Part shown: positions 49,587-59,882 of the stretch, piece by piece
Layout: the number at the start of each line of letters is the position of its first letter
Numbering within the stretch: position 1 is the stretch's first letter
Source: Durusdinium trenchii
Lineage: Eukaryota; Sar; Dinophyceae; Suessiales; Symbiodiniaceae
NCBI GenBank assembly: GCA_963970005.1
Contig: CAXAMN010022884.1
Location: forward strand, 391,289 to 455,288
Length of the DNA stretch: 64,000 nucleotides
Direction of reading: 5' to 3'
Program-made: the position numbers and the translations under genes
The notes under the pieces: model-generated
Database searches by the model: none
What the model saw: the letters and a program-made list of their open reading frames with translations, nothing else
What the model was told of the DNA's origin: nothing

Positions 49587-50921
49587 CTACCATGGACTGG
49601 CATGATAGTTGGAGTATTCGTGGCAGAGTTCCTCGTCAAAAACATCCGAATCAGGTCCTTCCGCAGGGAGCAGCTCCACCCACTGGGGTTTTTCAAACTT
49701 GTCACACATAAAGAAGGCATTGTGCTCTGCCTGCACCCACTGTTCAATGTCACCCCAATCCAGGGGGGTAAATCGTTGCAGCTGCTCACACCCACAGAAT
49801 GCACGGTTGCCTATATCACTGAGCTCCGTCGGGATGACAACTTCTTGCAGTACCACACAATTCAGGAAAACTTCTTTGCCAATTTGCGTGAGTCGTGGCG
49901 GGAGCCATATACAGTTTAAGGCTACACAGTGGGCAAATGTGGAAGAGAGGAGGGCTGTGATCTCTGTGCCCATGAGGTTGACCTCCACAAGGCTTTTGCA
50001 ATTCTCACAGGCCCGCGGCCCGATATTGTGGAAGTCATTCGGTAAGCAGAGCTGTTCAATGTCTGCGCCGCAGAATGCCCCTTCAGGCAGCGCTCGAGGT
50101 TTGTTAGTATGGTCCATGTCAAAGGTGATGGTTGTAAGCGTGAGGCAACTCTCGAAGGCATACTTGCCTAGCTGTGCCCCTGGTGCTAGGACGTTGCTGT
50201 CCTCTGTTTCATGACTGGCCCCAACTCGACCTAGGGAGCAGCACTCCGCAAACACCCTTGGACCGTATTGGACACACCCCGGAGCGGCCACCTCTCGCAG
50301 CACATAGCACCCTTGGAAAGCCCCTTCCGCCAGACTTATGACCGAGGGTGGGAGCTTGACAATTTGTAGTTGCTGACACGTCTGCCAAGCCGCAACTCCT
50401 ACATGTTGAATGCCAGTTGCCACTTCTACGTGCCGGAGCGAAGGTGCAGCATAAAATGCTCTGTCGGCAATTGCCCCCCGCGGGTTGGGCGGGACACGAA
50501 CAGCTTTGGGGTAGCTCTCCTTGCCGTCGTCCTGGAAATGCCAGATGGAATGCCCATCTACCATACAGGGACGAACTACAATTTGGAGCTGCGGTCGTTG
50601 CAGGAGCACAGTGCGAAATGCCTCTGGCAGGGGTTGCTGCGTGTGAAGGTTGAGCAACTCCAGTTCACAGCCGAAGACATCTAAATCAGAGACTGTCGGC
50701 AGAAAGCAGAGAATGTCATCTTCAAGCTCTGCTACATCCTCATAATGGGAGAGGTCTGCCTGCATTGCATATACCGTACCTGCTATGGTAACCAACTCGA
50801 GGTTGATCTCATAACGGTCTTGGTGAGTCGGCATTGTCGCGTAGGCGGTAGTTCGAGCGTGCTTGCTAAGTTTGCTTGAGCCAAACGACTGAGACACCGA
50901 AGATATGGTCATTGCGAACAT
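49587..50921 (-). CDS. LRR_5/BspA-like protein (LRR-E), intact, 444 aa
   Basis: The first in-frame ATG is 50921 (MFAMTISSVSQSF). The N-terminal domain spans residues of about 35-125 (YEINLELVTIAGTVYAMQAD ... FGCELELLNL ... LQIVVRPCMV). It is followed by nine to ten LRR_5 units (AWQTCQQLQIVKLPPSVIS, AFQGCYVLREVAAPGC, ACENCKSLVEVNLMGTEIT, VFLNCVVLQEVVIPTELS, AFCGCEQLQRF) and a diverged cap (QAEHNAFFMC, KPQWVELLP). It lies 67-115 nt downstream of the helicase C-terminal frame in the same direction, so it is the LRR gene most tightly linked to the replication genes. Function unknown; LRR_5 solenoids usually mediate binding. Confidence 0.8.
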   Translation of the reverse strand: MFAMTISSVSQSFGSSKLSKHARTTAYATMPTHQDRYEINLELVTIAGTVYAMQADLSHYEDVAELEDDILCFLPTVSDLDVFGCELELLNLHTQQPLPEAFRTVLLQRPQLQIVVRPCMVDGHSIWHFQDDGKESYPKAVRVPPNPRGAIADRAFYAAPSLRHVEVATGIQHVGVAAWQTCQQLQIVKLPPSVISLAEGAFQGCYVLREVAAPGCVQYGPRVFAECCSLGRVGASHETEDSNVLAPGAQLGKYAFESCLTLTTITFDMDHTNKPRALPEGAFCGADIEQLCLPNDFHNIGPRACENCKSLVEVNLMGTEITALLSSTFAHCVALNCIWLPPRLTQIGKEVFLNCVVLQEVVIPTELSDIGNRAFCGCEQLQRFTPLDWGDIEQWVQAEHNAFFMCDKFEKPQWVELLPAEGPDSDVFDEELCHEYSNYHASPW

Positions 50922-51035
50922 TATTATGACAATTAGGCCACAAGAAGGAGGGTGGCTAAGGCCACCCACCTCTTGGAGAGGATCGAGCGACGCGGAGACG
51001 GTTGCTGTGTGGGATGACCCCTTCTGCCGACTACC

Positions 51036-51656
51036 TTACTGCCACCAACCATAGGACCACCCATAGGGCGAGGGCGATGAGGGGGGCCTACTGTGCCAGG
51101 AAGACCACGCTGCCGACGAGGAGCTTCCCGATCCTGGCGGGGGGACAGTCCGGCGAGCTTTATTACTTGGGTCGGAGGCTTCTTGACTGTAGCCCATGTG
51201 GTCCCGAAGCGCCTGCTTGTGGTCCGCGAGTTGAAATCTAAAGTTGGGAACCCATGCACAGAGCTGATCCCATCGTTCTTCGGTATAGAGATGTGAGCCA
51301 TATTGGTTGTATGGGCGATCTGCCATCCTCGGAGTGAAGGGATATCCATGGTGGTAGTAGTCACTGAGGACACCCCCAGGGACTTTGGTCAGCATCAAGC
51401 GGGGAGACAGCAGATGCCACCCTGTGCGGGCCATGGCAACCCGTAGCCCGGAGGTCAGCCACTGAGCCACTACAGCACTTTCTGCTTCGATGTTCCCTTG
51501 CTCAAAATTGCCGAGCGCCGTTGCTAGTCGGGTATAACCTATGCCGAACCGTCCATATCCCTTGGCAAAGGCATAGTTGGGTTCAGCCGCCGTGTCCTCG
51601 TCCTCCGTGGCTTCTTCAGTGCCAACTTCTGGTGGTTCAGCAAGCCCCACTGGCAC
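51036..51656 (-). CDS. C-terminal continuation of the SF1 helicase (shifted frame)
   Basis: This frame begins with GTG, not ATG, inside the last 40 codons of the helicase frame. It has good protein-like sequence (VGTEEATEDEDTAAEPNYAF, KGYGRFGIGYTRLATALGNF, ESAVVAQWLTSGLRVAM) and ends in a Ser/Pro-rich tail. If the CCCC at 51657-51660 (GGGG on plus) were CCCCC, the helicase would read ...ERSPVPVGLAEPPEV... into it, giving about 2000 aa. I therefore regard it as the helicase C-terminus and not as a separate gene. A programmed frameshift is an alternative. Confidence 0.55.
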   Translation of the reverse strand: MPVGLAEPPEVGTEEATEDEDTAAEPNYAFAKGYGRFGIGYTRLATALGNFEQGNIEAESAVVAQWLTSGLRVAMARTGWHLLSPRLMLTKVPGGVLSDYYHHGYPFTPRMADRPYNQYGSHLYTEERWDQLCAWVPNFRFQLADHKQALRDHMGYSQEASDPSNKARRTVPPPGSGSSSSAAWSSWHSRPPSSPSPYGWSYGWWQ

Positions 51657-54600
51657 GGGGACCGTTCAGCTGACCCAGTAGCATCAGAGGCAGAGTCTTC
51701 TTCTGCAGGCAAGTCTGCAGTGGGGTGTTTGGCAGTTGTCAGGTCTCTCCACAAGGGGACTTCGATGCGCAGCCTCAGCTGCAGAAGGGAGGGAAACGAG
51801 AAAGCTTGTCCCAAAGACGGGTCAAGGGCACCACTAAAGTAGGCTCTTTCTGCCCAGGAAGTATCCGGCATTCGGGGGTACCGGTCGTAAACAATGTCTT
51901 TAGTGTGCACTCCCACCACGAGCAAGGGGTTATCCTCAGCATCCTCTTCTTTTGGCCGGTAACCATAGCCCCCCTTCACTTCCGCGGGCGTGAAGCCCTG
52001 CCGCTCCATGGCTACAACCAGGTCAGGCAGGATTTGTACTGGCAGGTAGACAAAGAGGTCATTGGTGGGTAGCGTCTGTTCCCCATGCTCCATTCCCCTA
52101 ACAAAGGACATGATGACAGCGCGCATAAAGGTGAGGGCATCGACATCTTTTTCCTTTGTCGTCTGTGATTTTCCTTCCTCTGCTTGCGCTGTTCCTGGAC
52201 CCTGGTGTCTGTGTTGATTATCAAAGGAACAGCACCTTGCAATGAAAGCGAGGAGACCATACTGCCAGAATCGGGGGTTTGCATAGAGGGCGAGCTGTTT
52301 GTGAGTGATGAAGGGACATGCTGGATGCCCACTCTTCACAAAAGCAAAAAGGTTGGATAGGGGAGCAGCAAAGGCTTCACTTATACGGAGAAGATCCCCT
52401 ATATAGGCCTGGTCGATTTCATCCGGAATGTTAACAAAGGAGGAGCCTCGGAGTGCTTGTTCTGTAACCCTCCTCCAGAGGAATGTACGGACGAGGCGAT
52501 TAATTTGCTTGCTGGAGATAGCAAGCCTCGCCGTCGGCCATTCCCTAGGCAGGTCACTATAGATCTGTAACGCGGGGAGCGGCACCCTTTGCCTGGCAGT
52601 TTCTCTGGCCGTTCGAGCCGCATTTTGATAGTCGTATAGGGCCTGCGTGGCTCTCTGCTCGGATTCCAATTGGAGATCAGTGTCGGCCGTGCCTCCACGC
52701 TCTGCATTCTCTTGATCACTGGCAATGTCTATTTCAGTCATCGCATGTGGGCGCTCTTGCGCCAATCCAGGGTGGTCAGGTGGTGTCGTAGGGTTCCTGC
52801 AAGCGGGAGCTACCGGATTTTGAGCATTCTGACTGGCCAGGTCTGCCAGTGTGGCCGGTGGTTGCTCATGTTCAGGAATGCTGCCGAGTGGTTGCCTGGA
52901 TGGTGGAGCAAGTGATTTCCGTAACTTCTTGGACTGAGCTCGCCCGGCACTAGCCTTGGACCCCGGTCTTCGTTTGATTGGGGACTCAGAGGATTGCGAT
53001 GTGGGGCTGCTACTTGGGGGGTCCACGTCCTGTGGAGGTAGCTTGCTCCCTGCATCATCTTCTGCCTCCAGCATTTCATCTCGCGCGGGACATGCATCAG
53101 GAAGGGCCGGACGATTGCTAAGGCAATCACCCTCTTCTTCTGCAGAGGAGGTGCTAGCACTAGCATCATCTGCCATGCGCGCGTCATCTTCCTCCGGTTG
53201 CTCTGTGCTCGGGATAGTGGGCGACTCGGAGGAGGAGCTGTGGATTGAGACTGCTTCATTTGCGTCTACTTCAGCCATTGCAGCATCTGTCGCAGCAAGG
53301 GAGGTCGGCGATTGCCCCTCTTGCACTTCTTGTTCCTCTTTTTCTGGGTCACGGTCAGAGATAGAGAGGACCTCAGGTGTCAAATTTGGCCGAGGCCAGT
53401 AACAGCCATGCTCTAAAAGGCCTGGTTTCGGTGGCAGGACAAGGTCGGATTCAGGGGCATCTAGGATTGGCTGCACTCTCCACGCGTCGTAGAAGTACAC
53501 CCGGCGCAGTGCTTCAAAGGTATAATCCTGCGCACTGCGCTGTTCACGTGTGCTTGGTGTTGGTTGATAGCGTAGGGAGCTTCCTACGCTACATCGTTGC
53601 CCTGGGCCAGAGCTGTTGTGGAGAAGTCTCCAACGTCCTCGCTGCTGCCCATCTGTGATGACTAGCCACTCTGGCTCAAGCGAAGCATCAGCTGCGTAAC
53701 CATAGACAAGGTTATGCAAGACCGTACCACCAGGCAGGTAGGGCCCTTCTAATAGGCTGGTAATTTCCGCTTTGGTCAAGTGCGTGATCGTAGCTAAGAC
53801 GAGGCGTAAGCGCCTCACCTTACCGTGATGGTGTTCTGCGAGACAGACCGGTAGAGGGCCGAGCCACATTGGATGGGGCAGAAGCGCATGTTGGAAGAAT
53901 GTCGTGGCTTGCGCAACCTGAGTGGCTCTAAGGTCCAAGGAGCCGAAAATGTTAGGCTCTTTGTTGCTGTCATAGGTATATATTGTTTGGACACCATGCA
54001 GGAGGGCTGCTAGGACTTGCAGGGCCCCAGGCATTCCTTGCGTGTTCAATGGGCATGCTAGGATGGTAAGGTCAGTGGCTCGGCTGTATGCTACATTCGC
54101 TCGTGTGAAGCACTCCTGGTCATAATCTAGGTGGCGTCCTTCGCCACTGAGGAAGGTTGACACCCCGTGAATGACGATGCAATGCTTGGCCGTGGCGCCT
54201 GCCACCTTGACTGCAGTCTCTGCATTCGCCTTCTTACCGGCAATGGAGAAATAATTGCGTAGGTTCGTGGCCCCTTCTCGGGTGGTTGTAAGGGCTAAGA
54301 TGTCATCAGTGTCAGAGCCTGCTTTGGTAAGTTGGTCTTCGAGATGTTGATACACTCTTACTGTAGGGTCATTGTTTGGGTTTTGCCGTGCCTGCACATT
54401 GGGCGAAGCATGGCACCAGTGGACGAAGCGTAGGCCTGTGGCAATCCATTGATCCTCTCGAATGGAGGTGGTACCTATTTGCCAAGTATCTCCCATTCGG
54501 CTGCACAACATGGGATACTGAATTCCTATTAACGGCTCGTACACTTCTTGGGCAACTCTTGCACTCGTTGGCAACATCAAGCTCCAGCAGTGTGGGCTCG

Positions 54601-56932
54601 CAACTCCCGATCTCTCAGCCGCAGTTTGCGCCTGTCGGAAGTCAAGCGGGCTGTCTGGGCTGGTAGCTGCATATCCTAGACCCACCAGCAGTCCTTCCGG
54701 GAGATCCAGGTCCACTCTGGAGAGGTCTTTGTAGGTGGACTGTAACTGGCAAGCGAACGAGGACGTGGCTTGGACCTTCTCCGGGCGAAACCAGCTACTC
54801 CCCAAGGGCCTGTGGCCCACTACTTTGGCAGTTTCTTCGAGGTCACTAAGGCCAAAGCCTCGGCCGTGTCGGAGGAGCATGTGAAAGACCCCTGGTATTT
54901 CATGCGGCATGTACCAGGTAGTGAGGGCTCGTAGCCCAATGGGAGCTTTGAGTAGGAGCGTGCGATGGGCTCTCTGTCCATCGGCTACTCCTCCAGGGCT
55001 CTGTTTGGGATCACCAAGCAGCAGTCGAAAGAAGGGTTGTCGGGGGACTGTTGGCGCAAAGGCAGATTTGAGGTCCATGTCCTGCTGCGCCTCTTCGCTA
55101 ATGAGCAGGTCCACATTCTCCATATGGGTGTTGAGTGTGGAGTGGGTCTGTCCTTTTTGGTCCCAAACAAGCCCAGTAGTGACAATCACCACGTGGCAGC
55201 CGGGGATGTATGATGCCGCATCGCTTGCACGCAAGTCATAGTCCGTGCACGCTGTGTTAGTTTCTGCCTCTTCCCTGCTTACTGGTCGAATGAAATATCT
55301 TTGGTGGTCCGGCTCTAAGTCAAAAGCTGTGAGTAACTTAGTGATTGCCCGACCCGCTGGATTCTCTTTATGCACCACTGCAATCTTAAGGTGAGTGGTG
55401 AGGGCCAGCCAGGCAAGGAGAAAGGTCAGGGATCTGGTCTTGCCAGCTCCAAAGACACCTGCTACTGCCAAGGTAGATCTGCCAGCTCGAAGGGCCAGCG
55501 CAAGACTGGCGGCCATCGAAACGATGTGCCCATTATCTTGCCGGGCGGCAGTTCCTAGGGCAACAGCAAAGCTGGCTGCTTGGGGACAGTGTTGCATTGT
55601 ATTGCCGGAGGTCAGCAGCTGGAAGAGGGCATGCAAGCTCTGCAAAAGGACTACCGTGCATTCTAGTTGGTACGGAATGGGCACTTGGCCAGGAATACCC
55701 AGCACTGTGGGTTTGTGCTCTGCCGCTAAGCTGGCCATTTGCAAAAGGTGATCAGCAGTGACCGTATCTCCTGCTTCCGCGATGGCCAACACTCGGAGCT
55801 TAGTTGCTCTAGGTTCTAGCACGCATAGGCTAGGTGGGAAAGCCCATGGCGCTGGGCACGCTAGTCCGGTTTCGGTTGGCGTGGGCAGCGGCACGAAATC
55901 TTCCGGGAACGGTACTAAGGCAACATCCCAGTGCCGAGGGCTGCTCAGCCGACGAAGTTTCTCGCTTGGCGATTCGTCCCCTTTTCGTTTCCGAGAGGGA
56001 GACACAAAGGCAAGCAAAAGCGCCAAGACTGAGTAGCACGCGCCGTGCTCCTCCAGAACGATTCGATAGGCCTTCCCAGCCTGCGAGCCCATATGCACCG
56101 TACTTGAGGGGCTGCTGGCTAGTTGTTCGAAATTACAGCTTTGGAAGTGCGCTGGGCAAAAGATAGCCGTTTGCGACCCCGAAGGAAAAGCTATGCGATA
56201 TTCATGCATGCCCTGCAATCCGGTAGCTGTGGGTGTGACATCCACAACTAGGCCAAACTTTCGAACAGTGGGACTACTCCACAGTTCTTGTCTTGTGGTG
56301 GCTTCTTCGACAAAGGTGAGCTGCGGAAGAAAGAGGGCTAGAATGACAAAGACTTCTCGGAACGGGATCGGTGCCAATAGGTCTCGAGCCATCTCCGTCA
56401 GCCATTGAGCACATGCACTTTGATTACCTTTGCCAACACGGAAGTTTTTGAGCAGCAGCGCCTGTGCTTCTTCCATGGAGGCAATTGGCTGTCCGGCCAC
56501 ACAGCTTTGTAGTAGCGCCAGCAATTCCTGGTCGGGACGGTGGAGGTTGGACACCAACAAGCTGATAGCTCCTTCCCAATCATCGCTTGTCATGGCCGTT
56601 TCAAATCGAATCCAGGAGGCTAGGCGCATCGGAGCGGCGATTCGATCGCGACGAGGAACAACATCCGGGTGCGTGAGCTTCAGCGTGGTGAGACTCACTT
56701 TGCCCGTAGGGAGTTGGCACTGGAGCCAGTGCCAATAACAGTGCTTGTGCTTACCCATCCATCTTGCAGAGTCTGTTACATACGTGATGCGCAGGGATCG
56801 TTGCAACATGTCGAGCTCGTTCTCTGTCGGCTTCCAGTCACACAGGCAATCCTCAGCAGCATGGACAAGATAGTAGTTGTGCCTGTCAGGTTCTGCAGTG
56901 GCTACGAGTGCTGCTAAGACACTCTTCGGCAT
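51539..56932 (-). CDS. Superfamily 1 helicase, 1797 aa (Upf1-like motor with long accessory regions)
   Basis: ATG 56932 is the first start after an in-frame stop. Walker A GVFGAGKTRS lies at 492-501, Walker B/motif II DLLISEEAQ at 608-616, motif III RLLLGDPKQSPGG at 636-648, the motif V region ETAVKVAGATAKH at 905-917 and motif VI TRANVAYSRATDL at 943-955. This set is that of SF1 (Upf1/UvrD-type) ATP-dependent nucleic-acid motors. Residues 1-490 and 1050-1190 are of unknown fold. A basic SPSRKRKGDE at 311-320 and a basic cluster at 1320-1339 could be nuclear localisation signals. Residues of about 1195-1440 are a Ser/Glu/Pro-rich disordered linker, followed by a globular-looking domain at 1450-1740. 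It is uninterrupted over 5.4 kb and intronless, unlike the host genes at 10-27 kb. The element's LRR genes follow it and the DND gene precedes it. Confidence 0.88.
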   Translation of the reverse strand: MPKSVLAALVATAEPDRHNYYLVHAAEDCLCDWKPTENELDMLQRSLRITYVTDSARWMGKHKHCYWHWLQCQLPTGKVSLTTLKLTHPDVVPRRDRIAAPMRLASWIRFETAMTSDDWEGAISLLVSNLHRPDQELLALLQSCVAGQPIASMEEAQALLLKNFRVGKGNQSACAQWLTEMARDLLAPIPFREVFVILALFLPQLTFVEEATTRQELWSSPTVRKFGLVVDVTPTATGLQGMHEYRIAFPSGSQTAIFCPAHFQSCNFEQLASSPSSTVHMGSQAGKAYRIVLEEHGACYSVLALLLAFVSPSRKRKGDESPSEKLRRLSSPRHWDVALVPFPEDFVPLPTPTETGLACPAPWAFPPSLCVLEPRATKLRVLAIAEAGDTVTADHLLQMASLAAEHKPTVLGIPGQVPIPYQLECTVVLLQSLHALFQLLTSGNTMQHCPQAASFAVALGTAARQDNGHIVSMAASLALALRAGRSTLAVAGVFGAGKTRSLTFLLAWLALTTHLKIAVVHKENPAGRAITKLLTAFDLEPDHQRYFIRPVSREEAETNTACTDYDLRASDAASYIPGCHVVIVTTGLVWDQKGQTHSTLNTHMENVDLLISEEAQQDMDLKSAFAPTVPRQPFFRLLLGDPKQSPGGVADGQRAHRTLLLKAPIGLRALTTWYMPHEIPGVFHMLLRHGRGFGLSDLEETAKVVGHRPLGSSWFRPEKVQATSSFACQLQSTYKDLSRVDLDLPEGLLVGLGYAATSPDSPLDFRQAQTAAERSGVASPHCWSLMLPTSARVAQEVYEPLIGIQYPMLCSRMGDTWQIGTTSIREDQWIATGLRFVHWCHASPNVQARQNPNNDPTVRVYQHLEDQLTKAGSDTDDILALTTTREGATNLRNYFSIAGKKANAETAVKVAGATAKHCIVIHGVSTFLSGEGRHLDYDQECFTRANVAYSRATDLTILACPLNTQGMPGALQVLAALLHGVQTIYTYDSNKEPNIFGSLDLRATQVAQATTFFQHALLPHPMWLGPLPVCLAEHHHGKVRRLRLVLATITHLTKAEITSLLEGPYLPGGTVLHNLVYGYAADASLEPEWLVITDGQQRGRWRLLHNSSGPGQRCSVGSSLRYQPTPSTREQRSAQDYTFEALRRVYFYDAWRVQPILDAPESDLVLPPKPGLLEHGCYWPRPNLTPEVLSISDRDPEKEEQEVQEGQSPTSLAATDAAMAEVDANEAVSIHSSSSESPTIPSTEQPEEDDARMADDASASTSSAEEEGDCLSNRPALPDACPARDEMLEAEDDAGSKLPPQDVDPPSSSPTSQSSESPIKRRPGSKASAGRAQSKKLRKSLAPPSRQPLGSIPEHEQPPATLADLASQNAQNPVAPACRNPTTPPDHPGLAQERPHAMTEIDIASDQENAERGGTADTDLQLESEQRATQALYDYQNAARTARETARQRVPLPALQIYSDLPREWPTARLAISSKQINRLVRTFLWRRVTEQALRGSSFVNIPDEIDQAYIGDLLRISEAFAAPLSNLFAFVKSGHPACPFITHKQLALYANPRFWQYGLLAFIARCCSFDNQHRHQGPGTAQAEEGKSQTTKEKDVDALTFMRAVIMSFVRGMEHGEQTLPTNDLFVYLPVQILPDLVVAMERQGFTPAEVKGGYGYRPKEEDAEDNPLLVVGVHTKDIVYDRYPRMPDTSWAERAYFSGALDPSLGQAFSFPSLLQLRLRIEVPLWRDLTTAKHPTADLPAEEDSASDATGSAERSPCQWGLLNHQKLALKKPRRTRTRRLNPTMPLPRDMDGSA

Positions 56933-57245
56933 CGCAATGGCGCCTAGGCGCGCTGTGATCTGACTGGCTGGCCAGAGGCAACGAATTGCTTAAGGCAATC
57001 ACTGCTCCAGTGTAGCTGCCTGCACTAAAACCATTTACTGTAAAATGGGGGGGATCTGTTTGTTCAGCCGGCCGCAGACACCCAAGCACTGGCAAGTAGG
57101 CAAGAAGTCACAGTGGCTGTAGCGAAAGGAGCTTCCACCAAAGACCACTGAGAAAGGCCTGGTGCGGCAGCCGTCGATGAGCAGGGAGCAGCCTAGCTGC
57201 TTGCAGCACATGCTGTGTACGTTGGTACAGAAGGGCTGCCTTACA

Positions 57246-57548
57246 CTACCCTAGATCTTCCCATTTCTGGCACGGGTTCTGTGTGAGCGCAAAGAGGGTG
57301 GCGACTTCATGTACTCCGGTCGACCAGCCATAGGCAACCCCCCATTCCTGTTCATCAAGGACATCTGCGGGGGAGAGTGACGGCCCATAGACTTGACTTT
57401 CTCCTACCGGCGGACACGTGCAATGGAAGTGCGGGGGGACCTCCCCTTCAAGGGCTCCGCCCCCAAGGCCACCGCAGTTGATTTGAAATACTGACGGCAG
57501 TGGTGGGGAGGTACCGCCAACCCAGTATCCATTGAGTTGGGCAATCAT
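57246..57548 (-). CDS. Small ORF of 100 aa, unknown
   Basis: ATG 57548 (MIAQLNGYWVGGTSPPL) starts 16 nt after the DND gene's stop, in another frame, and runs to 57246. It has a conserved-looking GGLGGGALEGEVPPHFH stretch and an acidic middle (SPADVLDEQEWGVAYGW). It could be a small separate protein, or the displaced C-terminus of the DND protein after a frame change. No family is recognised. Confidence 0.4.
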   Translation of the reverse strand: MIAQLNGYWVGGTSPPLPSVFQINCGGLGGGALEGEVPPHFHCTCPPVGESQVYGPSLSPADVLDEQEWGVAYGWSTGVHEVATLFALTQNPCQKWEDLG

Positions 57549-57563
57549 CCATAGGACAGTGAC

Positions 57564-59588
57564 TCATAGTATTTCACCCTGCTGACGTTGGTAGATAGCT
57601 TCAAACACCTGTGGTGCAATGCCTTCCAGGGGCATAACCGAGCCTTGGAGCTGACAGAGCAAGCCGCTATTGACTTGAAGGAATTGCTCTTTTTCTCCGG
57701 GGACAAGACACAGGGGGTGAGCTAATGCAACCTGCAATTCCTCACGCGGACATGCTTCAATGTCTTTGTGGACTGCAACTACCCCTCGTAGCTTGGCGAC
57801 TTGACTCCATGGCACAAAGAGGGGAGGAGACAGCTGTTGCGGACAGGGAGTGCATGGACGAGGGTCAGGTGCCTGACTACCCTGCGTCGAGTCGCTTTCG
57901 ATTGCTTGAGCAAGTCGATCCGCTCTCTTGGCAGAAGTATCAGACGAGGGCGTGGACACTGACTCCACGTCTGCATCACCGAACTCTGCCGGAAGACAGC
58001 TAAGGCTGTCCCCCTGCAGTTGTGCTGGAAAGAGTTCTGTCGCTTGCGGACGAATCGCCCGCCACTTTAATAGCAGGCAGAAGCGCAAGGCATTGTTCCC
58101 TGCTACACCAGAGAAGTAGCCTGTAAATTTGCACCCACCTATTGGTTTCCAAGTCTCAACAACCCATGCTGGGGGGAGGTTGGACATGCCGAGTATCGCA
58201 ATCGGTAGCGTTTCCCACCCTTGTTGCTCCAGCTCTCGTAATGCAGCTTGCGCTCCAACTTTGGCCTTGCCAAAGGCATGAAATATGGCAGGACGCATAC
58301 GGTTGCGCGGCAGTGCACTGGCTTGGAAGAGATGTTCACCTGGCAACGACGCGACTGTGCATGGCCCAGTAAGCATTGGAAGCACTGAAAGTATTCCCTG
58401 TTCAAAGGTGGCGCGAGCCCAGCTAGTGACCCACGGAGTTCGCTCTCTTCCTGCAGGGGTGAGGGCCCTTGGATGGGATTGACGCGGCCACTTGATTGTG
58501 CTGCCTGGACCAAGTTCATTCGGGGTGATAACAGGGCTAGGCCAAAAGTGCTTACACATGTAAAGCCCGTATAAGGACCAGACCATGCATAGGTCAAGGG
58601 CGGTTTGCATTGCGACCCCACTAAAGGGGGTAAACATAGTGCCACTGATGACTGTATCGCTTGGATTGACTGGTGGTCTGGCTCTAGATACCAAGGCAAG
58701 GCGGCCCGCCTGGAGGTTCTTCGCCAGGGTCGAAGCAGTCGCAACATGTTCCAGCGGACTGTGCTTGCTGCGATTGCCGATCGAAATGACCAGTCCTGCA
58801 TTATATTCCAAGTGAGCCTCTGTGAAGAGGAGCATGCCAATTCCTGCACAGGAGCTAGACTCTGAACGCGCGCGCCCTAGCAGGTCAACCCACTGGTGCT
58901 GCTGATTCGCCAGCTGCAGTAGATCTTGCACTTCAAAAAGCGTGACTGGCACACAGTCATTGTCAATGAGTGCAAAGTGTTGCGCAGGATACAAGAAACG
59001 CGCTGCCTCTAACACAAAGACTCCTGCCCATTAGTATGGAACCTTGTGGAGGCCAGTAGTAGCATCCGCACACACCCAAAGTATGTCAGTTGTTTCTTCC
59101 TGGGGACCTACTAGGCACCTACGTGAGGCCCACCATGCTGCAAAAGCCGGCCAATGCGGGACATCTGCCGGCATGCGATTGTCCACTATTAGGTAGATCA
59201 TTTGATTGTTCATGATCAAGTCACGGTGTGACATTAGTGTTCGAATGATGGCAGTAGTATCCGGCAGGTCACCCTCTGTTTCAAGAGTGGGATACCCATC
59301 GTCCTTTTTGGGTGGCTGCGCTCGAACATCAGACAAACCGAGAGTAGGGCAGGCGGAGTCAAGGCCGAAAGGACTGCTGAGAGTGTCTTTCATAGCCATC
59401 GCTGCAGAAGCATCCTCCTGGGACTGCTCCACACTAGCCTCCGTACCCCTGGCAAAGCTGGCCTGGCCATCTGCTGTCAGCCACTCCGCATGATCACGTG
59501 TGTATACAAAAGGCACGTGGACTCTGTCCTCCAACCCGTCCGTTAGGTCCAGTGAATTACTGTCCTCCATCCACGGATCATGCGACAT
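57564..59588 (-). CDS. DND-motif protein (GT-A-like), one in-frame stop, 675 codons
   Basis: ATG 59588 (MSHDPWMEDSNSLDLTD) opens an acidic N-terminus, then a conserved domain: MIYLIVDNRMPADVPHWPAF, WWASRRCLVG, TTDILWVCAD, VPY-stop-WAGVFVLEAARFLYP, LIDNDCVPVTLFE (DND), FTEAHLEYNAGLVIS and, further on, SLPGEHLFQA and WEVET-like segments (WVVETWKPIGGCKF). The C-terminal 200 residues are Ser/Pro-rich, with ACPREELQVALAHPLCLVPG. The D-N-D and downstream E-Y-N-A-G pattern resembles nucleotide-sugar transferases (inference). TAA at 59031-59033 interrupts one frame; the paralog at 38.4 kb has Tyr there. Either the copy is inactivated, or the base is an error. Confidence 0.6.
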
Positions 59589-59882
59589 TATTGTTGCTCT
59601 GCTCTAAGATACGAGCGCAGCCCCCGCCAGCTAAGGCTGGCAGTTGCCCTGAGCGCCACAAGCAAACGAATGGCAACAATGGTGATGTCAGCTAAGGCTG
59701 ACCTCACTCATGTATGCTGGGCGCTACGACCTGCTGCGAGCCAAACATTACAGCAAAGTGCATCTGCAGAGGATCAACTGCATCTAGCTTTTAGTAGGGG
59801 GCACCTGTCCAAAATGTACCATAAGAACCAAAAAGGGGGGGACATCATGTTGCAGCTGAGGCGTGTCACTACGACCTTGTAA
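59589..59882. other. Spacer between ORF4 and the DND gene
   Basis: About 290 bp with no conserved frame. It contains an imperfect inverted word pair (CCGCCAGCTAAGGCTGGC at about 59623, a near-perfect hairpin stem, and TCAGCTAAGGCTGAC at about 59687). This could be a terminator-like or regulatory hairpin, but evidence is weak. Confidence 0.35.

Noticed and set aside
53660-53690. Spliced-leader-like word TAGCCACTCTGGCTCAAG
   Set aside because: It lies inside well-conserved helicase coding sequence on the other strand and is explained by codons for LEPEWLV.
57246-57548. Certain separate gene downstream of the DND gene
   Set aside because: Kept only at low confidence; a frame change at the end of the DND gene explains it equally well.
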